Source: Lutibacter maritimus (GTDB lineage: Bacteria > Bacteroidota > Bacteroidia > Flavobacteriales > Flavobacteriaceae). From it: a DNA stretch of 64,000 bases. The notes under the pieces are model-generated. The model made no database searches and was not told where the DNA came from. It saw only the letters and a list, made by a program, of their open reading frames with translations. The number at the start of each line of letters is the position of its first letter. Within the stretch, counting starts at the first letter, position 1. The stretch covers positions 1 through 64,000 of the forward strand of contig NZ_FOZP01000006.1 in NCBI RefSeq assembly GCF_900116115.1, given 5' to 3'. The translations under genes were made by a program, and so were the position numbers. Of the stretch, positions 1 through 9,854 are shown piece by piece.

Positions 1-1173
1 ACCGCTTCCACCAACTACACTTAAATCTATCGCTCCTGTAGATCCGCCATTACATAACACATTGGTTTGTGTACCACTAACTACAACGGCTGCTGCTGGT
101 TGAGTAACTTCTACATAATTACTTGTAACATTACAATTATTATCATCGACAACATTAACTTTATAAAATCCTTTTGATAAACCACTATAGATACCATTTG
201 CATCTCCATTTGTTGGTAAGCCTGCATTACTATAAACACCTCCACTTGTTGAAGAATACAACAAATCGTATACAGGCGTACCTGCCGCTCCAGAAATCGT
301 TGCGGTAACTGTTCCATTATTACCTTCAAAACAACTTACATTTGTTGATGAAATATTTGTTATTGATAAATTACAACAAGACAAAACAGTTACGGAAGTC
401 GTCTTAGTTGCCATATCATTGTCAGCATCCGTAACAGTCAAAGAAACCATTTTTGAACCTCCCGAAGAATAAGTTACTGTATGCGGTCCAACTGTATTGG
501 CTGTGGCTGGGCTAGCTCCAGCACCAAAATTCCAAGAATAAGCTTTTGTTCCATCTCCACCAGTTGAAGTATTTGTAAATACAACTTTTTCATAGGAATC
601 TCCATCACAACTTTTTGAATATGTGAAATTAGGAGAAATAGGTGTATTTACAGGTATATTCGGAATAGCAGAAGCATCAGCACATTTAGATCCTGCACCT
701 CCTACACCTGCACAGCTTGCTGGATTTGAACTTGCTCCACCCGTTTTCCAAGAAACATAAATATTCTTCAATTCCAACTCATCTCCACATGTAAATGTAA
801 TTGGTGCAATTTTAATTGGTGTATTTGGTATAAGCGTACCTGTCACTGGTTCTGCATAAGTAAATTTGTTAATTCCATTTACTTTAGTAGCACCATTATA
901 CAAATCAAACTGTACATATATATTGTATTTTGGACCTGTATTAACATGAATATATAAAAATGCATTTACTGTTGTGCCAGCAGTACAAGATGTTAAAGGA
1001 ACATTATTATCTAATGCAATGTAAGCTTTGGTAATTGTTAAATCCCCTGCATTACAACCAGAATATGAACATCCTGAAATCTGTGGCAGTCCAACTGTTT
1101 GCGAAAACCCAGTTATTACTGTAAACAATAAGGTTAACAAAGTCAAAAATCTAATAAAAGTAATTTTTTTCAT
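1..1173 (-). CDS. Secreted PKD-domain/SprB-repeat surface protein (C-terminus cut by window edge)
   Basis: The reading frame starts at the ATG at 1173 and stays open for 391 codons to position 1, so the protein continues outside the window. The first 25 residues are a signal peptide (MKKITFIRF..., ending near GFSQ). About residues 25-185 form a Cys-containing N-terminal region I do not recognise. A PKD domain follows at about 200-280, with the typical WNFG segment and a VTVTD-like end. From about 290 there are SprB-type repeats with the recurrent pattern VSCFEGNNGT / VLCNGGSTGAIDLSV. Such repeats occur in flavobacterial cell-surface adhesins secreted by the type IX system, for example SprB in gliding. 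The signal peptide and domains are seen; type IX secretion is inferred because the C-terminal signal is not in the window. No neighbour shares its direction. Confidence 0.8.
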   Translation of the reverse strand, partial: MKKITFIRFLTLLTLLFTVITGFSQTVGLPQISGCSYSGCNAGDLTITKAYIALDNNVPLTSCTAGTTVNAFLYIHVNTGPKYNIYVQFDLYNGATKVNGINKFTYAEPVTGTLIPNTPIKIAPITFTCGDELELKNIYVSWKTGGASSNPASCAGVGGAGSKCADASAIPNIPVNTPISPNFTYSKSCDGDSYEKVVFTNTSTGGDGTKAYSWNFGAGASPATANTVGPHTVTYSSGGSKMVSLTVTDADNDMATKTTSVTVLSCCNLSITNISSTNVSCFEGNNGTVTATISGAAGTPVYDLLYSSTSGGVYSNAGLPTNGDANGIYSGLSKGFYKVNVVDDNNCNVTSNYVEVTQPAAAVVVSGTQTNVLCNGGSTGAIDLSVVGGSG

Positions 1174-1610
1174 ATTCTTTATTTTTTCAAAAAACTAGAG
1201 TAAATATTCCACCAAGTAAAAGTTTGGGGGACAGCAAAACTTCAATAATTGCAATTAAACAACCTTGAAAATTAACTTATAAACACAAATCAACTTAACT
1301 TATTGATTATATTTATTTGTAGGGTCAAAATAAAAATGAAATCTGTGGGGAAACATATTTCTAAAACAAATATACTCCAAAAAGTAGATAACTAACTATA
1401 TATCAGTTGTTTTTTCATGTGAATTTAACAAATGGAAAGATTTTTCAAACAAACGGTATAAAATATTTTTTATTTTTCTGCTTTAATATGATTTTTATCA
1501 TGCTTTTTTAAAGAATTTTTTAATTAGGAACTTATATTAATTTCCTAAAATTGATAATTGATATAAAATAAAATGGCTATTTTTGCAATTGAACTATTAA
1601 GATTATTACA
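1174..1610. other. 437-bp intergenic region between divergent genes
   Basis: I see no gene here. The right end carries the lpd promoter. A possible minus-strand -7 element for the PKD/SprB gene (TATATTTG read on the minus strand, 1367-1374) lies about 190 bp from its start codon, but I see no matching -33 TTG. The rest is A/T-rich with no clear hairpin. Confidence 0.5.
1558..1585 (+). promoter_or_regulatory. lpd promoter, Bacteroidota type
   Basis: TTG at 1558-1560, 17 bp, then TATTTTTG at 1578-1585, which fits the Bacteroidota -33 TTG / -7 TAnnTTTG pattern. The ATG of lpd is 25 bp further on. Confidence 0.6.
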
Positions 1611-3011
1611 ATGAATAATTACGATGTAGCTGTAATTGGCTCTGGTCCTGGAGGATATGTTGCAGCCATTAGATGTGCACAATTAGGATTAAAAACTGCT
1701 ATTATAGAAAAATACAATACACTTGGTGGAACTTGTTTAAATGTAGGATGTATTCCTTCAAAAGCTTTATTAGATTCTTCACATCATTATTACGATGCAA
1801 CCAAACATTTTAAAACTCATGGAATAAATGTTTCTGATTTAAGTGTAAACTTTCAACAAATGATTGCACGAAAAAACGAAGTAGTTGCTCAAACTTCTGG
1901 TGGCATTAATTATTTAATGGATAAAAATAACATTGATGTATTTCAAGGAGTTGGAAGTTTCTCTGACGCTACACATATAGTAATCTCAAAAACTGATGGA
2001 ACGTCTGAAACCATTGAAGCATCAAAAACAATTATAGCAACCGGCTCAAAACCAGCATCTTTACCTTTTATTTCTGTAGATAAAAAAAGAGTAATAACTT
2101 CAACAGAAGCATTAAGTTTAACCGAAATTCCTAAACATTTAATTGTAATTGGTGGTGGTGTAATTGGTTTAGAATTAGGCTCAGTTTATAGCAGATTAGG
2201 ATCTGAAGTTTCGGTCATTGAATATATGCCAAACATTACACCAGGAATGGATGCAATGTTATCAAAAGAATTGCAAAAATCATTAAAAAAGCAAGGCTTA
2301 AAAATATATACAAGTCATAAAGTTACTTCAGTTGAAAATAAAGGAAACGAAGTTGTTGTAATTGCAGACGATAAAAAAGGTAATCCAGTTGAATTTAAAG
2401 GTGACTATACCTTAATTTCAGTTGGAAGAAAACCATATACCGAAGGTTTAGGCTTAGATAAAGTTGGTATTAAAGTTTCTGAAAGAGGTCAAATTGAAAC
2501 CAACGAACATTTACAAACCAATGTTTCTAATATTTATGCTATTGGCGATGTTGTTAAAGGCGCCATGTTAGCACATAAAGCAGAAGAAGAAGGAACATTA
2601 GTTGCCGAATTAATTGCTGGACAAAAACCACATATAGATTATAATTTAATTCCGGGTGTTGTATATACTTGGCCAGAAGTTGCTGCTGTTGGTAAAACTG
2701 AAGAGCAATTAAAAGAAGCTGGTGTAAATTACAAATCTGGAACTTTTGCAATGCGTGCATTGGGAAGAGCCAGAGCAAGTATGGACTTAGACGGACAAAT
2801 TAAAGTACTAGCAGATGCTGAAACCGATGAAATTTTAGGAGTTCATATGATTGGAGCTAGAGCTGCTGATATGATTGCTGAAGCTGTTATTGCTATGGAA
2901 TTTAGAGCTTCAAGTGAAGATATTGCACGTTCTTCTCACGCACATCCAACATTTACCGAAGCATTTAAAGAAGCTTGTTTAGCTGTTAATGACAGAGCTA
3001 TACATAGCTAA
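1611..3011 (+). CDS. lpdA: Dihydrolipoyl dehydrogenase (E3)
   Basis: Flavoprotein that reoxidises the dihydrolipoyl group of 2-oxo acid dehydrogenase complexes or the glycine cleavage system with NAD+. At 466 residues it is full length. Visible features are the FAD-binding GSGPGG near residue 10, the redox disulfide in GGTCLNVGCIPSK (Cys42/Cys47), the NAD-binding GGGVIGLELGS near 185, the second FAD motif YAIGD near 310, and the C-terminal catalytic HAHPTFTE (His445, Glu450). It is a single gene with its own promoter and no E1/E2 genes beside it, so it probably serves several complexes. The family assignment is firm. Confidence 0.97.
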   Translation: MNNYDVAVIGSGPGGYVAAIRCAQLGLKTAIIEKYNTLGGTCLNVGCIPSKALLDSSHHYYDATKHFKTHGINVSDLSVNFQQMIARKNEVVAQTSGGINYLMDKNNIDVFQGVGSFSDATHIVISKTDGTSETIEASKTIIATGSKPASLPFISVDKKRVITSTEALSLTEIPKHLIVIGGGVIGLELGSVYSRLGSEVSVIEYMPNITPGMDAMLSKELQKSLKKQGLKIYTSHKVTSVENKGNEVVVIADDKKGNPVEFKGDYTLISVGRKPYTEGLGLDKVGIKVSERGQIETNEHLQTNVSNIYAIGDVVKGAMLAHKAEEEGTLVAELIAGQKPHIDYNLIPGVVYTWPEVAAVGKTEEQLKEAGVNYKSGTFAMRALGRARASMDLDGQIKVLADAETDEILGVHMIGARAADMIAEAVIAMEFRASSEDIARSSHAHPTFTEAFKEACLAVNDRAIHS

Positions 3012-3106
3012 TTTTAGCTTAACGTTGAAAAGTTAAATGGTTTAAAAATTTCGTCAAACTGAAATAAATTCAGTATAACGGATATTAATAATACTCTGTA
3101 AAAGTC

Positions 3107-3114
3107 TATTTTTG
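3107..3114 (+). promoter_or_regulatory. Candidate -7 element before pabB
   Basis: TATTTTTG, identical to the lpd -7 element, ends only five bases before the pabB ATG at 3120. No TTG stands at the usual -33 distance. If used, the transcript would be nearly leaderless, or translation would start at a later codon. Confidence 0.35.
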
Positions 3115-3119
3115 CAACA

Positions 3120-4424
3120 ATGCAACGAACCAATTATATTTTTCATCAAAACAATATTGCTGAATTTAAATCGCAATTGTTGCTTTGGGCGCAACAATTT
3201 AAAGTTGCCGTTTGGTTAGACAGTAACAACTACCATCAAAAGCATTCTAATTTTGATGCTGTTTTAGCTGTTGATTCGTTTTCACATATTGAAAGCTCTT
3301 ATAAAAATGCATTTCAACAATTAAAAAGTTACCAAACCAACACAAGCGATTTTATTTTTGGCTATTTAAGTTACGATTTAAAGAATGCTACTGAAAATTT
3401 ATCATCAAACAATTTTGATGGTTTAGGTTTTCCAGATTTGTACTTTTTTCAACCTAAAAAATTGTTCTTTATTAAAGGAAACACTGTTGAAGTAAAATAC
3501 ATTTCAAATTTCGAAAATGAAATCCATTTAGATTTAGAAGAAATTTCCAAACAAAAAAATAACAATCAAAAGATAAAAGGCAATAAGCAAATAAAGATTA
3601 AACTTCGTGTTCATAAAGATGAATATTTTAAAAAATTAAATACCGTTTTAAACCATATTCATCGAGGTGATATTTACGAAGCCAACTTTTGTCAGGAATT
3701 TTACAGTGAAAATTCAACCATAAATCCGTTGGAGATTTATCAGAATTTAAATAAAATTTCAAAACCGCCTTTTGCAACCTTTTTAAAGTTAAACGATAAA
3801 TTTTTATTGTCTGCTTCACCAGAACGCTATCTTAAAAAAGATGGAGAAACAGTAATTTCACAACCAATTAAAGGAACTGAAAAAAGAGCTTCTACTGTAG
3901 TTGAAGACCAAAAATTAATAAATCAATTAGAGCAAAATCCAAAAGAACGTGCCGAAAATATTATGATTGTAGATTTGGTAAGAAACGATTTATCACGCTC
4001 TGCCATAAAAGGAACTGTAAAAGTTGAAGAATTATGCAAAGTATATACTTTTGAACAAGTGCATCAATTAATTTCAACAGTAACTTGTAAAATTAAAGAC
4101 TCGGTTCATCCGGTTGATATTATAAAAGACACTTTTCCGATGGGAAGTATGACTGGCGCACCAAAAATTTCGGCAATGAAAATTATTGAAGCAGTAGAAG
4201 AAACAAAACGCGGAATTTACTCTGGCGCAGTAGGTTATTTTACACCAAACGGCGATTTTGATTTTAATGTTATTATAAGAAGTATTTTGTATAATGCAAC
4301 AAATAAATATGTATCCTATTCGGTTGGTGGTGCCATTACTTCAAAATCGGAACCAGAAAAAGAATATGAAGAATGTTTGCTAAAAGCAAAAGCTATGAAA
4401 CAAGTGTTATTAAACACTAAATAA
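3120..4424 (+). CDS. pabB: Aminodeoxychorismate synthase component I
   Basis: Makes 4-amino-4-deoxychorismate from chorismate and ammonia, for folate synthesis. At 434 residues it has the chorismate-binding fold in the C-terminal two thirds: SASPERYL, PIKGTEKR, IVDLVRNDLSR, FPMGSMTGAPK and an IRSILY-type segment. Lys251 within PIKGT is the residue that separates PabB from anthranilate synthase TrpE, which has Ala there, so PabB is preferred. The N-terminal domain is weakly conserved, as is usual. The tilS gene follows 64 bp downstream. No glutaminase subunit (PabA) is adjacent. The start is the first in-frame ATG; it sits very close to a -7-like element, so a slightly later start cannot be excluded. 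Confidence 0.93.
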   Translation: MQRTNYIFHQNNIAEFKSQLLLWAQQFKVAVWLDSNNYHQKHSNFDAVLAVDSFSHIESSYKNAFQQLKSYQTNTSDFIFGYLSYDLKNATENLSSNNFDGLGFPDLYFFQPKKLFFIKGNTVEVKYISNFENEIHLDLEEISKQKNNNQKIKGNKQIKIKLRVHKDEYFKKLNTVLNHIHRGDIYEANFCQEFYSENSTINPLEIYQNLNKISKPPFATFLKLNDKFLLSASPERYLKKDGETVISQPIKGTEKRASTVVEDQKLINQLEQNPKERAENIMIVDLVRNDLSRSAIKGTVKVEELCKVYTFEQVHQLISTVTCKIKDSVHPVDIIKDTFPMGSMTGAPKISAMKIIEAVEETKRGIYSGAVGYFTPNGDFDFNVIIRSILYNATNKYVSYSVGGAITSKSEPEKEYEECLLKAKAMKQVLLNTK

Positions 4425-4488
4425 GTATATTTACACTATTTGAAATTAAACTTAAAACAGCTAAAAACAAATTTTTTCTTGCAACCCA

Positions 4489-5838
4489 ATGAAATCTGAA
4501 TTAAGAAACCATATAGATACAAATCTTCCTTTTTTAAAAAACAAAAAGCTTTTAATTGCTATTTCTGGAGGAATTGACAGTGTTGTGTTAACTCATTTAT
4601 TACGTAAATTGAAATATTCTATTTCATTAGCACATTGCAATTTTGGCTTAAGAGGAAAAGAAAGCAATAAAGACGAAGAGTTTGTACAAGAATTAGGAGA
4701 AAAATACAATTTACCAACGTATACCATTAAATTTAACACCGAAGAATATGCCAAAGAAAAAGGATTATCTACCCAAATGGCAGCGCGTGAATTAAGATAT
4801 ACTTGGTTTGAAAAAATTTTAAAAGAGAATGAGTTAGATTACATAATTACCGCGCATCATAAAGACGATGTAATTGAAACATTTTTAATTAATTTAACTC
4901 GTGGAACTGGACTAGATGGTTTAACTGGAATTCCAGAAGTTAATGGAAAAATTGTTAGACCAATGCTTCCATTTATCCGCCAAGAAGTGTTAGTGTATGC
5001 TACCAAAAAGAAACTAATTTGGCGAGAAGATGGTTCTAATTCTTCCATTAAATATTTCAGAAATAAAATTCGCCATAAAATTGTTCCGGTTTTAAAAGAA
5101 TTAAATCCAAATTTACTAGAAACCTTTTATAACACGTTAGAAAATTTAAAAGGAAGTCAGCAAATTGTTAAAGATCAAATTAAAAATATTGAAGAAAAAG
5201 TAGTTTCAAAAACAAATAATGAAACACATTTTAATATTGAAATTTTAAAAAATTTAAGCAATCCAAAAATATATTTATTTGAACTTTTACATAACTACGG
5301 ATTTACAGAATGGAATGACATTGCAGATTTATTAGATGCACAAACTGGTAAAAAAATACTGAGCAAAACACATCAATTATTAAAAAATAGAGATGTTTTA
5401 GTATTAACTTCCATTACTAATTTAAGTGCAATTACACCTATAGAAATTCACGTAAATACTAAAGAAATTGATACGCCAATCCATTTAACTTTTGAAACTA
5501 TTACCATTCCAATTTCATCAACAAATATGGATAATAAAGCTTTTGAAACCATTATTTTTGATACAGAAAATACAATTTCAATTGATTTAGATAAAATTCA
5601 GTTTCCATTAATAATTAGAAAATGGGAAAAAGGAGATTTCTTTTATCCAATTGGTTTAAACGGAAAAAAGAAATTAAGCAAATATTTTAAGGATGAAAAA
5701 TTTTCATTAAACGACAAAGAAAATACGTGGTTGCTATGTTCAAATAATGAAATTGTTTGGGTAATTGGTAAGCGTTTAGATGAAAGATTTAAAATTTCAA
5801 AAAAAACGTCAAACATTTTAAAAATTAATTCCTTATAA
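4489..5838 (+). CDS. tilS: tRNA(Ile)-lysidine synthase
   Basis: Converts C34 of the CAU-anticodon tRNA-Ile to lysidine using lysine and ATP, so that AUA codons are read as Ile. The PP-loop is SGGIDS at residues 26-31. The N-type ATP-pyrophosphatase core continues with the AHCNFGLRG and TAHHKDD segments and a RNKIRH motif. The C-terminal TilS substrate-binding region lies at about 370-440. At 449 residues the length is normal for Bacteroidota. It lies downstream of pabB on the same strand, and ppc follows after 150 bp. Essential housekeeping gene; the assignment is firm. Confidence 0.95.
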   Translation: MKSELRNHIDTNLPFLKNKKLLIAISGGIDSVVLTHLLRKLKYSISLAHCNFGLRGKESNKDEEFVQELGEKYNLPTYTIKFNTEEYAKEKGLSTQMAARELRYTWFEKILKENELDYIITAHHKDDVIETFLINLTRGTGLDGLTGIPEVNGKIVRPMLPFIRQEVLVYATKKKLIWREDGSNSSIKYFRNKIRHKIVPVLKELNPNLLETFYNTLENLKGSQQIVKDQIKNIEEKVVSKTNNETHFNIEILKNLSNPKIYLFELLHNYGFTEWNDIADLLDAQTGKKILSKTHQLLKNRDVLVLTSITNLSAITPIEIHVNTKEIDTPIHLTFETITIPISSTNMDNKAFETIIFDTENTISIDLDKIQFPLIIRKWEKGDFFYPIGLNGKKKLSKYFKDEKFSLNDKENTWLLCSNNEIVWVIGKRLDERFKISKKTSNILKINSL

Positions 5839-5988
5839 TAATGTGGCCTTTTAATATCAAACAAATAAGACAATTAAAACGAAAACAAAATTGATTTACA
5901 AAAAAAACGATTTCGTTAAATTTCAATATTTAAAATACAAATTTACAGTAGCTTTTGTATTTTTCGCCAAAAATTAATATTATACCTT

Positions 5989-8577
5989 ATGCATAAACAG
6001 CCAAAACTTACTAGATTCAACGAAAACGTATTATCTAAATACCAAATTTACAACAGTATTTTTATGACACTACCGTTTGATACTATTTCAAAAACAGGTG
6101 TTTTATTACCGCTGTTTCATGACATTTGTGAAAGTGGATTTGCACAAAAAAAAGACCCAGTAGAAATTGTGGAACAATTTTTTGATGCTTACCAGCAAAA
6201 CCCTTCGCAAGAAGAAAAAATAAATTTATTATTTCGATTTATTCAATACATTGAGCGTCAAGTTGTTTTATTTGATGCAATTGAAGATGCCGCGTTTCCA
6301 ATTGTAAACAATATGGATGGTGTTGGAACTATGAGAAACACCAAAGAAACTGCCACACAAGAAAATAAAAAGGAAGCATTAAGAAAACATTTAGAAGACT
6401 TTAAAGTTAGGATTGTTTTAACAGCACATCCAACACAATTTTATCCTGGTCCAGTTTTAGGAATTATTACAGATTTAGCTGAAGCTATTGAAAAAAACGA
6501 TTTGTTATTAATAAATAAATTATTAGCTCAGTTAGGAAAAACACCCTTTTTTAAACACGTTAAACCATCACCTTATGATGAAGCTGTAAGTTTAATTTGG
6601 TATTTAGAAAATGTATTTTACCACTCTGTTTCAGATACTTACAACTACATCCAAAGTAATATTTTTGAAGGTCAAAAAGTAGACAATAATATTATTAACT
6701 TAGGATTTTGGCCAGGTGGTGATAGAGATGGAAATCCGTTTGTAACTACAGAAATTACCTTAAATGTTGCCAAACGTTTAAAACAAACAATACTTAAAAA
6801 TTATTACAGAGATATCCGCATTTTAAAAAAGCGACTGACTTTTAATGGCGTTGAACAATTAATTACCGATTTAGAAAAATTATTGTTTGATAACAGTGTA
6901 AATCCAGATTTAAACACCATGTATTCCTTAGAAGAATTTATTGGTAAATTAGAGCATATAAAAGACATTTTAGTTACAAAACATCAATCACTTTATTTAG
7001 AAGAAATCAATGACTTTTTAAATAAAGTTCATTTATTTGGTTACCACTTTGCAACACTTGATATTAGACAAGATAGTAGAGTACACCACAATGTTTTTTC
7101 AGAAATAGTTACAACCTTAATTAATAACGGCAACAAATCGTTTCCAGAAAATTATCTAGAACTTTCTGAAGATGAACAAATTGAAATCCTTTCTAAAGTT
7201 GAAGACACTATAGACATCTCTATATTTGAAAACGAAATGGTTACCAAAACATTAGGTTCTATTTTAGCCATAAAATCTATACAAAAAAGTAACGGAGAAC
7301 GCGGAGCTAATAGATACATTATTAGCAACAATCAAAAAGCTGTAAACGTTATGGAAACTTTTGCAATGTTTAATTTATGTGGTTTTAAACACAATATAAC
7401 TGCCGATATTATTCCGCTTTTTGAAACCATTAACGATTTAACAAATGCCGAAAGCGTGATGAATAAATTGTATTCTAATGAAGCTTATATGAAACATTTA
7501 GCCGAAAGAGGAAACAAACAAACCATTATGCTAGGTTTTTCTGACGGAACAAAAGATGGTGGTTATTTAATGGCAAACTGGGCAATATTTAGAGCCAAAG
7601 AAAACCTAACAAAAATATCTAGAAATTACGGCATTAAAGTTATCTTTTTTGATGGGCGTGGCGGACCTCCTGCACGTGGTGGTGGAAAAACACATCAATT
7701 TTATGCTTCTTTAGGACCAACTATTGAAAATGAAGAAATTCAATTAACGGTGCAAGGACAAACAATTAGTTCAAATTTTGGCACACAAGATGCTGCACAA
7801 TATAATATTGAACAATTATTAAGTGCCGGAGTTTCAAATGAATTGTTTACAAACCCAAATCATATCATGACTAAAAATGATACTGAAATTATGAATGATT
7901 TGGCAACAACAAGCTATCAAGCATATTCTGATTTTAAAAATCATCCAAAGTTTTTACCATATTTAGAAAGAATGAGTACGCTTAAATATTATGCGAAAAC
8001 AAATATTGGAAGCAGACCATCTAAACGATCAAGTGGTGATGAACTTAATTTTTCTGATTTAAGAGCCATTCCTTTTGTAGGCTCTTGGAGTCAATTAAAA
8101 CAAAATGTTCCAGGTTTTTACGGCGTTGGAACTGCTTTAAAAAAGTATGAAGATGCTGGTGAATTTGATAAATTAAAGAAATTTTACAACACTTGTGATT
8201 TCTTTAAAACATTGGTTGGGAACAGTATGATGTCACTTTCAAAATCTTTCTTTGAATTAACTCAATACATGGAAAAAGATGAAGAATTTGGCGAATTTTG
8301 GAAAGTAATTCACGATGAATATCTAACTACCAAACGTTTAATTTTAAAATTAGCAGGCTATACCGAGTTAATGCAAAGCAACAAAGTTGGAAAAGCATCT
8401 ATTGATATTCGTGAAAATATTGTATTACCATTAATTACCATTCAGCAATATGCATTAATGAACATTCAGAAACTTACAAAAGATAAAAATGCAGATCCTG
8501 AGTTAATGAAAGTATTTGAAAAAATGGTCACCAGATCTTTATTTGGAAATATAAATGCAAGTAGAAACTCCGCTTAA
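5989..8577 (+). CDS. ppc: Phosphoenolpyruvate carboxylase
   Basis: Carboxylates PEP with bicarbonate to oxaloacetate, refilling the TCA cycle. At 862 residues it is close to the bacterial norm. Catalytic landmarks are LTAHPTQ (His147), FWPGGDRDGNPFVT (GGDRDGNP around 243-250), GFSDGTKDGGY, the mobile loop FFDGRGGPPARGGG (about 553-566), and LRAIPFVGSW. The C-terminus ends NASRNSA, whereas the classical family ends in RNTG. It is followed after 3 bp by the DinB-fold gene, so the two are probably co-transcribed. A 150-bp upstream gap contains a TATTTTTC near 5958, a poor match to a -7 element. Confidence 0.96.
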   Translation: MHKQPKLTRFNENVLSKYQIYNSIFMTLPFDTISKTGVLLPLFHDICESGFAQKKDPVEIVEQFFDAYQQNPSQEEKINLLFRFIQYIERQVVLFDAIEDAAFPIVNNMDGVGTMRNTKETATQENKKEALRKHLEDFKVRIVLTAHPTQFYPGPVLGIITDLAEAIEKNDLLLINKLLAQLGKTPFFKHVKPSPYDEAVSLIWYLENVFYHSVSDTYNYIQSNIFEGQKVDNNIINLGFWPGGDRDGNPFVTTEITLNVAKRLKQTILKNYYRDIRILKKRLTFNGVEQLITDLEKLLFDNSVNPDLNTMYSLEEFIGKLEHIKDILVTKHQSLYLEEINDFLNKVHLFGYHFATLDIRQDSRVHHNVFSEIVTTLINNGNKSFPENYLELSEDEQIEILSKVEDTIDISIFENEMVTKTLGSILAIKSIQKSNGERGANRYIISNNQKAVNVMETFAMFNLCGFKHNITADIIPLFETINDLTNAESVMNKLYSNEAYMKHLAERGNKQTIMLGFSDGTKDGGYLMANWAIFRAKENLTKISRNYGIKVIFFDGRGGPPARGGGKTHQFYASLGPTIENEEIQLTVQGQTISSNFGTQDAAQYNIEQLLSAGVSNELFTNPNHIMTKNDTEIMNDLATTSYQAYSDFKNHPKFLPYLERMSTLKYYAKTNIGSRPSKRSSGDELNFSDLRAIPFVGSWSQLKQNVPGFYGVGTALKKYEDAGEFDKLKKFYNTCDFFKTLVGNSMMSLSKSFFELTQYMEKDEEFGEFWKVIHDEYLTTKRLILKLAGYTELMQSNKVGKASIDIRENIVLPLITIQQYALMNIQKLTKDKNADPELMKVFEKMVTRSLFGNINASRNSA

Positions 8578-8580
8578 ATT

Positions 8581-9096
8581 ATGACAACTTTACAAATAAA
8601 CGAAAACGAATACGCCCCTTTTTATAAAAATTATATTACGTCATTAGGAACTGTAGAATTGTTTGATATACTAAATGATTCATTAGACGATTTATTAAAC
8701 ACAATACAACATTTACCAAAAGAAAAACTAACTTACAGATATCAGGAAGGTAAATGGACCATTAAAGAACTTGTTCAGCATATTATTGATGCTGAACGAG
8801 TTTTAAGTTATAGAGCCTTACGTTTTTCAAGAAATGACGCAACAGATTTACCTGGTTTTAATGAAAATTGGTATGTTGAAAATTCTAACGGAAATGATAG
8901 AAATATTGAAGAATTATTAGATGAATTTACATTTGTTCGTAATGCAAGCATTCAACTTTTTAAAAGTTTTACAGATGAAATGTACACGTTATCTGGCGCT
9001 ATAAATGGTAGCGATATGTCTGTTAGAGCATTAGGTTTTATAATTGCTGGACATCAAGTGCATCACTTAAAAGTTATAAAGGAGAAATATCTTTAA
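8581..9096 (+). CDS. DinB-superfamily (DinB_2) protein
   Basis: A 171-residue four-helix-bundle protein of the DinB/YfiT type. The metal-binding pattern is visible: a His in LVQHIIDAERVL (about residue 66) and the C-terminal GHQVHHLKVI with further His residues. Members include thiol-dependent S-transferases and many proteins of unknown role; nothing here fixes the substrate. The gene begins 3 bp after ppc, suggesting one transcript, and its stop overlaps by 4 bp the stop of the convergent XRE-type gene. Confidence 0.8.
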   Translation: MTTLQINENEYAPFYKNYITSLGTVELFDILNDSLDDLLNTIQHLPKEKLTYRYQEGKWTIKELVQHIIDAERVLSYRALRFSRNDATDLPGFNENWYVENSNGNDRNIEELLDEFTFVRNASIQLFKSFTDEMYTLSGAINGSDMSVRALGFIIAGHQVHHLKVIKEKYL

Positions 9097-9293
9097 TCAC
9101 CTTTTTCTAAAAAGAAAATTTCATTAACATTTTTATCAAATATCTCTGAAATTTTTAAAGCTAAAACAGTTGAAGGTACATACTTATTTAACTCCATTGC
9201 ATTTACTGTTTGTCTGCTAACACCAATCATTTCAGCTAATTTTGCCTGAGTAATATTAAGTATTGCACGTTCAACTTTAATATTATTCTTCAT
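9093..9293 (-). CDS. Small XRE/Cro-C1-type transcriptional regulator
   Basis: 66 residues, essentially one helix-turn-helix: ILNITQAKLAEMIGVSRQTVNAMEL at about 11-35, followed by the PSTVLALKISEIFDKNVNEIF segment typical of the compact YozG/Cro group. Its start overlaps by 11 bp the end of the upstream membrane-protein gene, so the two are co-translated. Such pairs of a tiny XRE repressor with a several-pass membrane protein are common and usually of unknown trigger. The DNA target is not known. Confidence 0.85.
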   Translation of the reverse strand: MKNNIKVERAILNITQAKLAEMIGVSRQTVNAMELNKYVPSTVLALKISEIFDKNVNEIFFLEKGD

Positions 9294-9816
9294 TAGTTGC
9301 AGCTTTTTTAGTTTTGTACAAAATAAAATGAAAACGCAATATAAAAAACAATAATACAGTAAACATATTTAAAATTAACACTGTAAAAAAGCTTAAATCA
9401 TAAACAAACAGTATGGCTAAAACTAATATAAAATAGTTTACATACGTTGCCCATATAAGTGATTCCATTCTAATTCTTGAGATATATTCATCTTCATCTT
9501 TTGTTTTAGAAAAAGCAACTATAATGCCTCCAATAATTAAAACAATAGCCACAATTTCATCAGAAATATTATTAAAACTCCATTGAAGTGATGGGTTTTT
9601 TGAGAATATTCCGGTTTCACCAACCAAAGGAAAAACAGGAACTTCTAAATTAAAATAATCAAAATCATTAATCAGCATAACAACACCAAAAATAATTCCT
9701 GTAATAAATAAAAACCAACCTAACAGTTTGTAATTGTGCGATATTAAAAATCTAGCGTTCATATTGTTTATATTATAAATATTTTCAAATGTAAAATATT
9801 CTTTACTTTTAGACAA
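9283..9816 (-). CDS. Multi-pass membrane protein paired with the XRE regulator
   Basis: 177 residues with four probable membrane helices: about 30-48 (LLGWFLFITGIIFGVVML), 88-105 (IVAIVLIIGGIIVAF), 122-145 and 147-167. It starts at 9816, 72 bp from the divergent acylase gene, and its end overlaps the XRE gene. No catalytic motif is visible. By context it may sense or modulate the regulator, but that is inference only. Confidence 0.7.
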   Translation of the reverse strand: MSKSKEYFTFENIYNINNMNARFLISHNYKLLGWFLFITGIIFGVVMLINDFDYFNLEVPVFPLVGETGIFSKNPSLQWSFNNISDEIVAIVLIIGGIIVAFSKTKDEDEYISRIRMESLIWATYVNYFILVLAILFVYDLSFFTVLILNMFTVLLFFILRFHFILYKTKKAATNEE

Positions 9817-9854
9817 ATATTTTTTACTATTACGTTTCGTAACAGAAAAAATAT

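Noticed and set aside
3120-4424. Anthranilate synthase component I (trpE)
   Set aside because: Lys251 in PIKGT is the PabB residue; TrpE has Ala there, and no trp genes are near.
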